A stretch of DNA of 39,089 bases from assembly GCA_964554105.1 (NCBI GenBank), contig CAZKNF010000033.1, positions 1 to 39,089 of the forward strand. Direction: 5' to 3'. The notes beneath the pieces are model-generated. The model made no database searches, was not told where the DNA came from, and saw only the letters and a list, made by a program, of their open reading frames with translations. Positions 15,341-23,882 of this stretch are shown here, one piece after another. Numbering within the stretch: the first letter of the stretch is position 1; each line of letters begins with the position of its first letter. The translations under genes were made by a program, and so were the position numbers. The stretch comes from CAZKNF01 sp964554105 (GTDB lineage: Bacteria > Bacteroidota > Rhodothermia > Rhodothermales > VXPQ01).

Positions 15341-17133
15341 CCTCGCTCGATCAACTTATGCAGCACATTAACTTCAGGTGCATCGACGACCTCCTCGCGG
15401 CCGGAAGGCCACGTTACGACGACGCTGTCGACCCGTGCATCACTGCCGAGCCCGAAGTGTAGGCGCCGCTGATTTTGTGCGCTGAATCCGCTTCCGCCAG
15501 ACACATGCTGCACCTGTCGAACTCCGTTCCAGTGAACTTCGACGCTGGCTCCGATCGCGCTGCGATTGCTGGGGCCGCCCTCCAGTTCGAACGCAAGCCA
15601 GTCATTTATTGGAGCCGCCGTGTTCTTGTACACGAGCAGTGGACCCCGCTGATGGGCGATGATGACGTCAAGCACGCCCCGATTCCATAGATCGGCGAGT
15701 GCCACGGCCCGGCCGTCGTAGGTTTCGTCTACACCCACGGATTGCGCCACCTGCCGGAATCGCCACGATCCTGAATTCAGCCATAGCTTTTTGGATTGAT
15801 ACCCTGACAGACTCCGTCCCTCCATAGACGGCCAATGCCTTGCATCCGAAATGATGTCCCTATGCCCGCCGGCCACTTTCGAGAAATCATACCAGTAGCT
15901 CCCCTTGCGATCCGCGGACACGTATCCGTTCGTCATAAAGAGGTCGAGCAATCCGTCGTTGTTCAGATCACCGAATTGTGCACCGTAACTCCAACCTCCC
16001 ATATCGATCTTCAGCGTGCCGGCCATGTTAGCGTACTGGAGATCGTCTCCAGACGCCCCAGGTTGTGGAACCCAGAGATTATTTCCCTGAACGAGAATGC
16101 CCGGCTCCGATATGTTCGTGACGTAAATGGAGTATGCACCCTGATTCATCACGTCGCCGAATGCCACATTCATCCCGCTCTTCGGTGCAAATCCGACCTG
16201 CATCCTCTCCCCCGCGGCGACGAAACGCTCACCCTTCTCATTGAGAAACACCTCGTCGACCCCGTAGTCGTTCGCGATGAACAGATCGGGATACCCGGTC
16301 CCCCGCAGATCGGCCGCCGAAACGGCCATCATCCACCTACGGCTGTCGAGCCCGACCTCCTCGGTCACATCCTCAAACGATCCATCTCCATTTCCTCGGA
16401 ATAGGTACTTACGCCCTCCGTTCTGCGCATATTCGAAGCTCTCCGGCATTATGCGCGTATGTGGCAGATTCCACAGATCGTACTGTTCGGGATAGTAGCC
16501 GCCAAAGAACAAATCGAGATTTCCATCGCGATCATAGTCAAACCAGATCGCTGCATTCACATTGGCCCACTCCGGAAATCCCGTCTTGCCCGTGACTCGA
16601 CTGAATCCGCCACCACCGTCGTTTCGAAAAAGTTCGACGCGCCCCCACTTGTAGAGGAAAAGATCCTCGTATCCGTCGTTATCGAAGTCTCCCCATACCG
16701 ATCCCATCGAAACGCCGGTGCCTTCACGGTTGACATCCGCAATCTCGAGATCGACGGCGACGTCCTCGAACGAGCCGTCTCCCAGGTTTCGGTAAAGCGC
16801 GTTATGCGTCCCGGTTCGGCTGTTCGTGACGTACAGATCCTGGAAACCGTCGTGGTCGAAATCGACGACGGAAACCGCAGCACCCATCGAGGCGACCTGC
16901 GGCATGATGTGCTCGAGCTTGGGATCGAGGACCGGAGCCTCGTGAAGGAACTCAATCCCTACCTGTGAGGAGACTTCACTTAGAAATAATCCGTGGCGCT
17001 CAATAGCGTCGGCGGCATCTAGTCCGCCACTGACGCCGCGATCATCGGCACCAACGAAGCGATTCACGACAGGAAACGCCAGCAATCCCGCAAAGAAGAT
17101 TGCGACACCTATTCTGGCCAGTTTGCTCCCCAT
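15337..17133 (-). CDS. CRTAC1/UnbV family FG-GAP (VCBS) repeat protein with ASPIC/UnbV domain
   Basis: A 598-residue exported protein. Residues 7-27 form a signal peptide or membrane anchor. From about residue 75 to 480 there are repeated FG-GAP/VCBS blades with Ca-binding-like DxDxDG patterns (DFDHDGFQDLYVTN, DFDNDGYEDLFLYK, DYDRDGNLDLFFGG, DLNNDGLLDLFMTN), consistent with an integrin-like beta-propeller. The C-terminus is a textbook ASPIC/UnbV domain (GASVEVHWNGVRQVQHVSGG, then GLGSDARVDSVVVTWPSGR). Such proteins are abundant in Rhodothermota and Planctomycetes; biochemical function is unknown, with carbohydrate or protein binding outside the membrane inferred from the fold. It is flanked by an AhpD-like gene 14 nt upstream and overlaps the UnbU-like gene by 4 nt. 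Confidence 0.9.
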   Translation of the reverse strand: MGSKLARIGVAIFFAGLLAFPVVNRFVGADDRGVSGGLDAADAIERHGLFLSEVSSQVGIEFLHEAPVLDPKLEHIMPQVASMGAAVSVVDFDHDGFQDLYVTNSRTGTHNALYRNLGDGSFEDVAVDLEIADVNREGTGVSMGSVWGDFDNDGYEDLFLYKWGRVELFRNDGGGGFSRVTGKTGFPEWANVNAAIWFDYDRDGNLDLFFGGYYPEQYDLWNLPHTRIMPESFEYAQNGGRKYLFRGNGDGSFEDVTEEVGLDSRRWMMAVSAADLRGTGYPDLFIANDYGVDEVFLNEKGERFVAAGERMQVGFAPKSGMNVAFGDVMNQGAYSIYVTNISEPGILVQGNNLWVPQPGASGDDLQYANMAGTLKIDMGGWSYGAQFGDLNNDGLLDLFMTNGYVSADRKGSYWYDFSKVAGGHRDIISDARHWPSMEGRSLSGYQSKKLWLNSGSWRFRQVAQSVGVDETYDGRAVALADLWNRGVLDVIIAHQRGPLLVYKNTAAPINDWLAFELEGGPSNRSAIGASVEVHWNGVRQVQHVSGGSGFSAQNQRRLHFGLGSDARVDSVVVTWPSGREEVVDAPEVNVLHKLIERG

Positions 17134-17147
17134 CGTTTGCTACCCTA

Positions 17148-17681
17148 CTACGATCCGTATCCATTAGTCGCCAGGCGCAGCCCATGCTGATCGTACATCT
17201 CCGGATCATCCGGTGACCACGTCCCGAGGCCGTCCACGTATCGATTGAACATGCAGAAAGCGGCTGCTATCAGGACGGTGTCATGGATCTCTTTATCCGT
17301 GGCACCTTCCCGTCGGGCTGCCGCAACGTCGTCTTCGGCCACGTTTCGTCCGCCTACCTGCACCTTCTTTGCAATTCGGAGCAACGCCTTCAGTTTCGGC
17401 GTGACCTCGGCGTTGTCCACACCGAGCTTTACCTGCTCGACACTTTCGGATTGCTCGCCGAGCAAGTGCCGTGCTGCAGCGCTGTGCGAGTTCGTGCAGA
17501 AAAAGCAATTATTTTCGGAGGAGACATACGCTGCTATCATTTCGCGCTCCCCTGCCGTCAACGTCGACGGACCGCGCAGAAGCTCCTGCGCAAGACCTGT
17601 GAGATGCTTGGCCGTTTCCGGATATTTTGTTAGCGGACCGACAATGCCGGGAAGTCCTTCCGGAAGTGAGATGTGCGCCAT
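17148..17681 (-). CDS. Carboxymuconolactone decarboxylase / AhpD-like (peroxidase-related) protein
   Basis: A 177-residue cytoplasmic protein from the ATG at 17681; the open frame continues upstream to 17801 but those residues do not resemble the family. It matches the AhpD-like fold of carboxymuconolactone decarboxylase proteins: E56, C59, C62 and H66 in ENNCFFCTNSH reproduce the ExxCxxCxxxH redox centre of alkylhydroperoxidase AhpD. Further helices include LLRIAKKVQVGG and TDKEIHDTVLIAAAFCMFNRYVDG, the latter being the usual C-terminal signature of the peroxidase-related subfamily. Role: thiol-dependent peroxide or disulfide chemistry. It heads the operon with the UnbV-like and UnbU-like genes (14-nt gap), which ties a redox enzyme to the membrane pair. 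An AT-rich palindrome at 17724-17739 lies in its promoter region. Confidence 0.88.
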   Translation of the reverse strand: MAHISLPEGLPGIVGPLTKYPETAKHLTGLAQELLRGPSTLTAGEREMIAAYVSSENNCFFCTNSHSAAARHLLGEQSESVEQVKLGVDNAEVTPKLKALLRIAKKVQVGGRNVAEDDVAAARREGATDKEIHDTVLIAAAFCMFNRYVDGLGTWSPDDPEMYDQHGLRLATNGYGS

Positions 17682-17723
17682 GGCAGAAAATGTAGTTGTT
17701 AGTGGTTCGTACGTCGATCGTCT

Positions 17724-17739
17724 TATAATGTAAATTATA
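17724..17739. promoter_or_regulatory. AT-rich palindrome in the promoter region of the AhpD-UnbV-UnbU operon
   Basis: A perfect inverted repeat TATAAT-GTAA-ATTATA, 43 nt upstream of the AhpD-like start codon. TATAAT occurs on both strands, so it may be the -10 element, an operator overlapping it, or both. No good -35 at standard spacing is seen, so the call is tentative. Confidence 0.45.
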
Positions 17740-17915
17740 TGCCGCCCAGCGCCAATGCATAACGACGTGCACGATCGGCAGGGCCCTTGTCCCCGCAGCA
17801 TCGCATCGCCGCGTTGCGCATAGATTTCGTTTGAATTGCCCCAAGCCTCAACCAGCGCGAGCTGTCATGCTATAGAGCGCACAAAATGAGAAATGTGACA
17901 CCGTCGCGGAGCCGG

Positions 17916-18003
17916 CGGAGAGGGAGGGATTCGAACCCTCGATACGGGGTTACCGTATACTCCCTTAGCAGGGGAGCGCCTTCAGCCACTCGGCCACCTC
18001 TCC
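17916..18003 (-). tRNA. tRNA-Ser (anticodon GCU)
   Basis: An 88-nt class II tRNA on the minus strand. The acceptor GGAGAGG (17997-18003) pairs with CCTCTCC (17917-17923), with G73 at 17916. The anticodon loop CTGCTAA gives GCU (serine, AGC/AGU codons). A long variable arm and the GGTTCGAATCC T-arm are present. It lies downstream of the atp operon on the same strand. CCA is not encoded. Confidence 0.95.
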
Positions 18004-18156
18004 GGTGAAAGCTGAAACAAGTATGCGCCCTTTGCGCCCCCTTCGGATCCGCATGGCGCGTCCCATTCTTGTTCTATCGTCCTACGCTCGACTACGGCGA
18101 CCGGTTCAGCCGACCACCCAAGATCCGCCAGACAAATATTGCGGTGCTAAACCGGG

Positions 18157-19080
18157 TCAGTTGGCCTCCTCGAGCGCATTCGCTCCTGAGACTATCTCAA
18201 TGATTTCCGTAGTAATGGCTGACTGACGGGCTCGATTGTATTTCAGCCGAAGGTCTCGCAGGAGATCCTCGGCGTTCGATGTCGCACTATCCATCGCGAC
18301 CATTCGAGCACCTTGCTCGGAGGCATTTGATTCAAGCAGCACGCGCCACATCTGATAAGCCAGGTAGCGCGGAATCAATACATCCAGAATTTCTGCGGCT
18401 CCAGGTTCGAAAATGAAATCAACCTGAAGGCTGGACTCCGATTCTGCCCGTCCGTTCGTCTCCTCGGCCATAACGGGGGTCAAAAACTGCTCTCGCGGTA
18501 TCGGGAGGAAGGGTTCGACGACGCGATTCTGCGAGATGGTATTCTTAAACTCGTTGTATGCAACCCTCACTTCATCCCATTTCCCTTCCAGATATCCTTC
18601 AACGATTACGCCGACGACGTCGTGCGCGGTCGAGAAATCGAGGTCGTCGAACACGCCACGAAATGTGCCGACCATATTGTAGCCGCGCTTCGTGAAATGC
18701 TCATTACCCTTCCGTCCTACAGCCAATACGTACAGATTGCCGGCGGCTCGCAGATCCTCATGTTCGGCCATTGCCTCTTCAGCCGCCTTAATGATGTTCG
18801 CATTGAACGCACCGGCAAGACCGCGATCGGCCGTCACGACGACGTACAGCACGCTGTCGACCTGCTCCCGCTCATGGAAGAGTTCGTGCGACGTCGGATC
18901 GAGTTGCTCTTTTAGCAGGCTGATGATCGTGCTGAGCCGGTACGCATACGGGCGCGCCTGAAATATGCGCTCCTGAGCCCGACGCAACTTTGCAGCCGCC
19001 ACCATTTTCATGGCACGCGTAACCTGCTGCGTATTGCGGACGGAATTGATACGCGTCCGTATGTCACGAAGACTAGCCAT
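18157..19080 (-). CDS. atpG: F1F0 ATP synthase subunit gamma
   Basis: A 307-residue central-stalk subunit of the F1 sector. The N-terminal helix (MASLRDIRTRINSVRNTQQVTRAMKMVAAAKLRRAQ) and C-terminal helix (KYNRARQSAITTEIIEIVSGANAL) form the rotating coiled coil, and the central Rossmann-like region (VVTADRGLAGAFNANIIKAA) is conserved. Length is slightly above the E. coli protein (287). It is the last gene of the operon; the beta and epsilon genes, which usually follow, are missing here. The 84-nt gap after atpA and a tRNA-Ser gene 150 nt downstream bound it. Confidence 0.97.
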   Translation of the reverse strand: MASLRDIRTRINSVRNTQQVTRAMKMVAAAKLRRAQERIFQARPYAYRLSTIISLLKEQLDPTSHELFHEREQVDSVLYVVVTADRGLAGAFNANIIKAAEEAMAEHEDLRAAGNLYVLAVGRKGNEHFTKRGYNMVGTFRGVFDDLDFSTAHDVVGVIVEGYLEGKWDEVRVAYNEFKNTISQNRVVEPFLPIPREQFLTPVMAEETNGRAESESSLQVDFIFEPGAAEILDVLIPRYLAYQMWRVLLESNASEQGARMVAMDSATSNAEDLLRDLRLKYNRARQSAITTEIIEIVSGANALEEAN

Positions 19081-19164
19081 AGAAGCCGTATCGTCAGTTA
19101 ACGTCCGTCAGGACCAGGTCTCGAAAGTAAACCGCAGCCGGGCCGTGTCTCGGTGCCTCCTCCA

Positions 19165-20769
19165 TCAAGCCGCTGCTTTATCTTCCTGGAAAATCGTAGT
19201 TAGATCTTCTGCCTCTTTCTTGAGAAGTTCGGCAATCTCGTCACTCATCGTCCCGGTGGTCCGAATCTCGCTCATCGCCGCCGTATGCTTCATCTCCAGG
19301 CGTTCGACGAATTGGTTTTCGAATTCTCTAATTCTATCGACAGGTATTTTGTCAAGCACCCCCTGTGTGGCGATGTAGATGATGGCGACCTGCTGTTCGA
19401 CAGGCGCCGGCTGATACTGGCCCTGTTTGAGTACCTCGACCAGTCGCTCTCCGCGGCGCAGCTGTCGCTGCGTCGATGGATCCAGATCCGAACCGAATTT
19501 TGAAAACGCCTCGAGCTCTCGGAACTGAGCAAGATCCAGCCGGAGTGTACCGGCGACTTTCTTCATCGCCTTGATCTGTGCGTTTCCACCGACCCGTGAA
19601 ACCGAGATGCCGACGTTGATAGCCGGTCGGACGCCGGCATTGAATAGATCAGCCTCGAGATAGATCTGCCCGTCGGTAATCGAGATCACATTCGTCGGAA
19701 TGTAAGCCGAGACGTCTCCCGCCTGGGTCTCTATAACGGGGAGCGCCGTAAGAGAGCCACCCCCCTTTACGCGGCCTTGCAGCGACTCGGGCACATCATT
19801 CATGATGCCTGCAACCTCGTCGTTTTCATTAATCTTCGCAGCTCGCTCGAGGAGACGGCTGTGAAGATAGAAGACGTCGCCGGGATATGCTTCGCGGCCA
19901 GGAGGCCGGCGGAGGAGGAGCGACACCTCCCGGTAGGCGACTGCCTGTTTCGACAGATCATCGAATACGATGAGAGCATGGCGGCCCGTATCACGAAAAT
20001 ACTCGCCGATGCATGTACCCGCATACGGAGCAATAAACTGCATCGGTGCGGGTGCGGATGCCGGTGCGTTCACGATTACCGTATAATCCATCGCACCGTT
20101 CTCTTCCAGCGACCGCTTCACCTGCGCAACCGTCGACGATTTCTGGCCCACTGCAACATAGATGCAGTAGACCGGCTTCTCTGTTTCGTGCGTCGATTTC
20201 TGGCTGATGATCGTATCGACCAGGACAGCGGTTTTTCCCGTCTGGCGGTCTCCAATGACAAGCTCACGCTGACCACGACCGATCGGAATCATCGAGTCTA
20301 TGGCCTTGATGCCCGTCTGCAGCGGCTCCTTGACAGGTTCACGATAGATTACGCCAGGGGCCTTGCGCTCCAGCGGCATCTCGAACGACTCCCCGGATAT
20401 GGGACCATCGCCGTCGACAGGATTTCCCAGCGGATCGATCACCCGGTCAAGCATCTGCTCTGAGACTTCAATCGATGCGATGCGCTCAGTGCGCTTACAT
20501 TCGTCCCCCTCCTTGACCTTGTCGACATTGTCGAAGAGCACGACACCGACATTATCTTCCTCAAGATTGAGGACCATGCCCGTGGCGCCGCTCCGGGGAA
20601 ACCGGACGAGTTCGCCGGCCTGGACGTTCGCAAGTCCATACAGGCGCGCAATACCATCACCCACCTGCAGGACGGTGCCTACTTCGTATATGTCCGTAGC
20701 GGCCTCAAATCCACCAAGCTCTCGCTTAAGAACCGCCGTAACCTCGTCTGGTCGAATCGCCGTTGCCAT
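19165..20769 (-). CDS. atpA: F1F0 ATP synthase subunit alpha
   Basis: A 534-residue non-catalytic nucleotide-binding subunit of F1. The N-terminal beta-barrel (about 25-95), the P-loop GDRQTGKT at residues 173-180, the RAIDSMIPIGRGQRELVIGD-type stretch just before it, and the VGISVSRVGGNAQ segment near residue 375 that carries the arginine reaching the catalytic site are all present. The C-terminal helical bundle ends normally, with a short acidic tail. It is preceded by atpH with a 14-nt gap, as in other bacteria. Confidence 0.98.
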   Translation of the reverse strand: MATAIRPDEVTAVLKRELGGFEAATDIYEVGTVLQVGDGIARLYGLANVQAGELVRFPRSGATGMVLNLEEDNVGVVLFDNVDKVKEGDECKRTERIASIEVSEQMLDRVIDPLGNPVDGDGPISGESFEMPLERKAPGVIYREPVKEPLQTGIKAIDSMIPIGRGQRELVIGDRQTGKTAVLVDTIISQKSTHETEKPVYCIYVAVGQKSSTVAQVKRSLEENGAMDYTVIVNAPASAPAPMQFIAPYAGTCIGEYFRDTGRHALIVFDDLSKQAVAYREVSLLLRRPPGREAYPGDVFYLHSRLLERAAKINENDEVAGIMNDVPESLQGRVKGGGSLTALPVIETQAGDVSAYIPTNVISITDGQIYLEADLFNAGVRPAINVGISVSRVGGNAQIKAMKKVAGTLRLDLAQFRELEAFSKFGSDLDPSTQRQLRRGERLVEVLKQGQYQPAPVEQQVAIIYIATQGVLDKIPVDRIREFENQFVERLEMKHTAAMSEIRTTGTMSDEIAELLKKEAEDLTTIFQEDKAAA

Positions 20770-20783
20770 AATTTCTTACGTCA

Positions 20784-21329
20784 CTAATTCAAAAGGTACG
20801 ATCCGTCTTCCATCTTCTCTCGAAGCAGATCGAGCTGGCGTTGCACGCTGGCGTCGTACACGACGTCGTCAATGCGAATCACTACTCCACCTATTAGTCC
20901 GGGTTCTTCCTCTACGTGAAGCCTGACCTGCCGACCCGTTAGGTTCTCCAGTGCGCGGACGAGGACCTCCTGGTCTTCGTCGGTCATAGGTTTCGCCACA
21001 CGCGCGCGCGCTTCAACTGCCCCAACGTGCTCGTCGCGCATTCTGCTATACGCGCTCAAAATCTCGGAAAGAATTTCCTCCCGATCGTTCTTCACGAGCA
21101 GCAAGAGGAAGTTCAACGTCAGGTCGCTAACTTGCTCTCTGAAGAGCTCCCGGATAATGTTCTCTTTCTTCCCTCTCGGGATGACAGGGCTGCGGAATAC
21201 AGTCAGAAGGTCGGCCGACGCGTCGAGAATCGACCGGATGCCCGATACATCCTCGTCGACGGCCGTCGTTTTGGCCTGGCGTTCGCCCTCTTCGTAAAGT
21301 GCTCTCGCGTATCGTCGTGCTACGATCAT
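20784..21329 (-). CDS. atpH: F1F0 ATP synthase subunit delta
   Basis: A 181-residue peripheral-stalk subunit (OSCP homologue) that connects F1 to the b subunits. The N-terminal helical bundle begins VARRYARALYEEGERQ, and LTVFRSPVIPRGKKENIIRELF and LTLNFLLLLVKNDREEIL are typical of the family. The C-terminal GLIGGVVIRIDDVVYDASVQRQLDLLREKM is the most conserved stretch. Position between atpF and atpA supports the call. Confidence 0.95.
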   Translation of the reverse strand: MIVARRYARALYEEGERQAKTTAVDEDVSGIRSILDASADLLTVFRSPVIPRGKKENIIRELFREQVSDLTLNFLLLLVKNDREEILSEILSAYSRMRDEHVGAVEARARVAKPMTDEDQEVLVRALENLTGRQVRLHVEEEPGLIGGVVIRIDDVVYDASVQRQLDLLREKMEDGSYLLN

Positions 21330-21402
21330 ATTATCCTCATCCCGCAGCCTGAACTACAAACTCGAACGTCGAGCCCCTGAACTCCACTCTCCACTCGCTA
21401 AG

Positions 21403-21912
21403 TCAGTTCTTCGGAAGCGTATCGATAAACTGATCTACGAGCTTGCGCTGCCGCCCGGAGTCGAGATTCTCCCGAAGAATCTTCTCTGCAGCCTGGATGG
21501 CCATCTCAGCTACTTCGTCGCGCATCTCATTGAGAGCGCCCTGTTTCTCGCGTTCAATAGCCGCTTCCGCATGCTCCTTCATCTGCCGGATCTGATCCCG
21601 CGTCTTATCGATCTCTTCATTCCGCACTCGATCCGCAGCCTCTCGCGCCTCGCGAAGGACACGCTGCGCCTCACCTTCCGCTTCACGTCGCGCCTTCTCA
21701 TTATCCTGCTGGATCTTTTTTGCTTCAGCGAGGGCATGTTCGGCACGCTTGATGGAAGAATCGATCGTCTCCTCGCGCTCGCGAAGAGAGCTCGTTATGG
21801 GCTTCCAGGCGTACTTATGAAGTAAAAACAGCAGAAGTCCAAAAACGATGGTCTTCCAGAAGATCAGCCCCGCATTAGGCGAGAGCAGGTCGGCTGCGAG
21901 TACGAATTCCAT
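21403..21912 (-). CDS. atpF: F1F0 ATP synthase subunit b
   Basis: About 169 residues from the ATG at 21912; the frame is open upstream to 22002 but those residues are not family-like and would almost abut atpE. One transmembrane helix at about residues 14-31 (AGLIFWKTIVFGLLLFLL, then KYAWKPI) is followed by a long charged coiled coil rich in Glu, Arg, Ala and Lys, the dimeric peripheral stalk. The segment AEMAIQAAEKILREN near the C-terminus is the delta-binding region. Only one b-type gene is present, so the stalk is probably a homodimer. Confidence 0.95.
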   Translation of the reverse strand: MEFVLAADLLSPNAGLIFWKTIVFGLLLFLLHKYAWKPITSSLREREETIDSSIKRAEHALAEAKKIQQDNEKARREAEGEAQRVLREAREAADRVRNEEIDKTRDQIRQMKEHAEAAIEREKQGALNEMRDEVAEMAIQAAEKILRENLDSGRQRKLVDQFIDTLPKN

Positions 21913-22015
21913 GGCTTGGTAAGATGGTGATGATCTCGGACGCCTAAAACTAACGGGACCGCCGTGCAGGAAAGCGCAGAACGGCGCAGCACTGCAGCCC
22001 AAAGAGTTTTTGGAT

Positions 22016-22243
22016 CTACTTGATCGCGAGCAAGAAGCAAATCGCCAGACCGAAAAGCGCGACGCCCTCGATGAGCGCTGCAGCGATGATCATGGACGTA
22101 CGGATGTCGGCGGTGGCTTCGGGCTGGCGCGCAGAACCCTCCATTGCCGGTCCGGCGAGTAGTCCGATTCCAAGTCCGGCTCCGAGTGCGACGAGTCCGG
22201 CTCCGATACCGGCCCCCAACCAAGCTAAAGCTGTAGCCTCCAT
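22016..22243 (-). CDS. atpE: F1F0 ATP synthase subunit c
   Basis: A 75-residue hairpin proteolipid of the rotor ring. Helix 1 has the GAGLGIGLLAG glycine-rich packing motif, the polar loop is ARQPEA, and helix 2 carries the ion-binding carboxylate E59 in ALIEGVALFG. The residue after E59 is Gly and no Gln/Ser sodium-site pattern is evident, so proton specificity is likely (inference). Confidence 0.96.
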   Translation of the reverse strand: MEATALAWLGAGIGAGLVALGAGLGIGLLAGPAMEGSARQPEATADIRTSMIIAAALIEGVALFGLAICFLLAIK

Positions 22244-22312
22244 AGTAGATGTCTCCTGTCGTTTATCTCGTTTTGATGCGTACGTGATTATGTAATTACA
22301 AGAATCAGAGCG

Positions 22313-23536
22313 TCACGCCGCCGCAACGGGCTCGCGGCTCCGATCCAGTGTCGTCGCGCGCACAACTTCACCGTCTCCGGAAAAGTGAGGGGTGAGGTCC
22401 CGCGTCGATTCATGTAATTCGGGCGTTTCACCTTCGTGCTCGGTGTGCTCCGCGATAGCCATTCCGATAAACAATGCCGAGAGCATTGCAAACACATAGG
22501 CCTGAATAAAGGCGACGAGCAACTTCACGAAGGAGATAAAGAGCGTCATTACGAGGCTTACGGGAGCAAGCCCTGTAGCGACTCCGGCGCCGAAAATCGT
22601 GTTGAAGGTGAAGATGAGGCCGATCAGGCTCAGAATAACGAGCGAACCCGCCATCATATTCGCAAACAAACGGATTGCGAGAGCGGCATGCCTCGTGAAA
22701 AGCCCGATGAACTCAACCGGAATCAAAATGAATTTGATCGGGAGAGGAATGCCGGGCGGCCAAAATATGTGCTTCCAGTGATCCCTTGACGCATGTACCT
22801 GACCCAGCACAAACGTGAAGGCGGCGAGCACCAGCGTAACCGAAATATTAGAGGTCGCCGCACCTCCAAAAGGAACGAGACCAAGAATATTACTGAAGAG
22901 AATGAAGAAGAATGCCGTTAGTAGAAACGGCAGAAACTTCGGATACTTGTCACCGAGGTTCGGCTTCGCGATCTCATCCCGAACAAATACGACGGCTGAT
23001 TCGAACATATTCTGAAACACGCCGTGCGGCGCAGTTTCGCGACCCGCACCCGACCGATACTGGCGGGCAAGCGTAACGAAAATAAAGAGCGTGATCAGCG
23101 CCGCAAGTATGCCGAACACGAGGTGGCGAGTTATTGAGAAGTCTATGACGATCTCACCGCCTATCGGCACGACCGCCGAATGGAGATGCACCGCCCCTGC
23201 CATCATTTCAGCGAGGACGGCGTGGTCGCTCACCTGCTCCATGTGTCCGTCGTCACTCTCGTGGACGAGCGCATAGCCACCGGACTGCAAGGCCGAAGTT
23301 GTATTAGCGAACGTTTCGAGTTGAAGACCCTCGTCGCGACGCAATAGGAAAATGCGCGGCAGCTCGATCGATCCAAAAGGAGCAAAATCGAGGTAGACGC
23401 CGTCGGCCGTGTGTTCGACCGTGTCGAGCTGCTCACCTTCTTCGGCTGCATGCACAGGCAGAACACACGACATCATAAATGCCGAAACCAACGCCAGACT
23501 GACCAGACGATGCCTAGTTAAACCGTTCACTTTCAC
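22313..23536 (-). CDS. atpB: F1F0 ATP synthase subunit a, with signal peptide and extended termini
   Basis: A 407-residue a subunit, much longer than the about 270 of E. coli. The first 30 residues form a cleavable signal peptide (VSLALVSAFMMSCVLPVHAAEE), followed by about 100 residues of periplasmic extension. This arrangement is known from Bacteroidota. The core helices start near residue 138; the essential arginine is R289 in ALAIRLFANMMAG, and PVSLVMTLFISFVKLLVAFIQAYVFAML forms the last helix pair. After AIAEHTEHE a 40-residue hydrophilic tail follows that is not part of the usual core. It lies 69 nt upstream of atpE and 28 nt downstream of the AtpI-like gene. Confidence 0.96.
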   Translation of the reverse strand: MKVNGLTRHRLVSLALVSAFMMSCVLPVHAAEEGEQLDTVEHTADGVYLDFAPFGSIELPRIFLLRRDEGLQLETFANTTSALQSGGYALVHESDDGHMEQVSDHAVLAEMMAGAVHLHSAVVPIGGEIVIDFSITRHLVFGILAALITLFIFVTLARQYRSGAGRETAPHGVFQNMFESAVVFVRDEIAKPNLGDKYPKFLPFLLTAFFFILFSNILGLVPFGGAATSNISVTLVLAAFTFVLGQVHASRDHWKHIFWPPGIPLPIKFILIPVEFIGLFTRHAALAIRLFANMMAGSLVILSLIGLIFTFNTIFGAGVATGLAPVSLVMTLFISFVKLLVAFIQAYVFAMLSALFIGMAIAEHTEHEGETPELHESTRDLTPHFSGDGEVVRATTLDRSREPVAAA

Positions 23537-23564
23537 TTCACTCTAAGCGCAGAACTACAATACC

Positions 23565-23882
23565 TCATGCGTGACCTGTATCCGAATCGCGCTGCCGACG
23601 GTGCAGCATCGAAATCTCGGCTGCGATACCGACCGCAAATATCACAAAAAAGCTTCCCAGGAACGCGGCATCCGATACGGGAAGCATCAATACGACAACA
23701 ATGAGAATGACCAGCGCGATGAGCATGCGAAGCATCATCGCGCCCACAACCACCAGCAAGAACCGGCTATCGCTGCGCAGCGCTCGGCGGTTCGAGAGGA
23801 AGCTAATGAAAACGTAGGCGACGCCAAGTCCGGTTCCGAGTCCGACGCTAAGCAGAAGCTGCTCAGATACCATCGCGCCCAT
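23565..23882 (-). CDS. Small AtpI-like membrane protein of the atp operon
   Basis: About 105 residues with four hydrophobic helices (LLSVGLGTGLGVAYVFISFL, FLLVVVGAMMLRMLIALVILIVVVLML, AAFLGSFFVIFAVGIAAEI) and a charged C-terminus (HRRQRDSD). Size, topology and place just before atpB match AtpI-like/DUF6168-type proteins of Bacteroidota atp operons, which help assemble the c ring or bind magnesium. Start codon is uncertain: TTG at 23885, ATG at 23882 and ATG at 23873 are all in frame. A GAGA 7 nt upstream favours 23882. Confidence 0.75.
   Translation of the reverse strand: MGAMVSEQLLLSVGLGTGLGVAYVFISFLSNRRALRSDSRFLLVVVGAMMLRMLIALVILIVVVLMLPVSDAAFLGSFFVIFAVGIAAEISMLHRRQRDSDTGHA

Noticed and set aside
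15835..16968. Plus-strand open frames opposite the UnbV-like gene
   Set aside because: They are antisense to a repeat protein with strong motif evidence and show no domain or signal.
19777..20463. A 228-codon plus-strand open frame opposite atpA
   Set aside because: Antisense to a highly conserved gene, with Arg/His-rich composition typical of a shadow frame.
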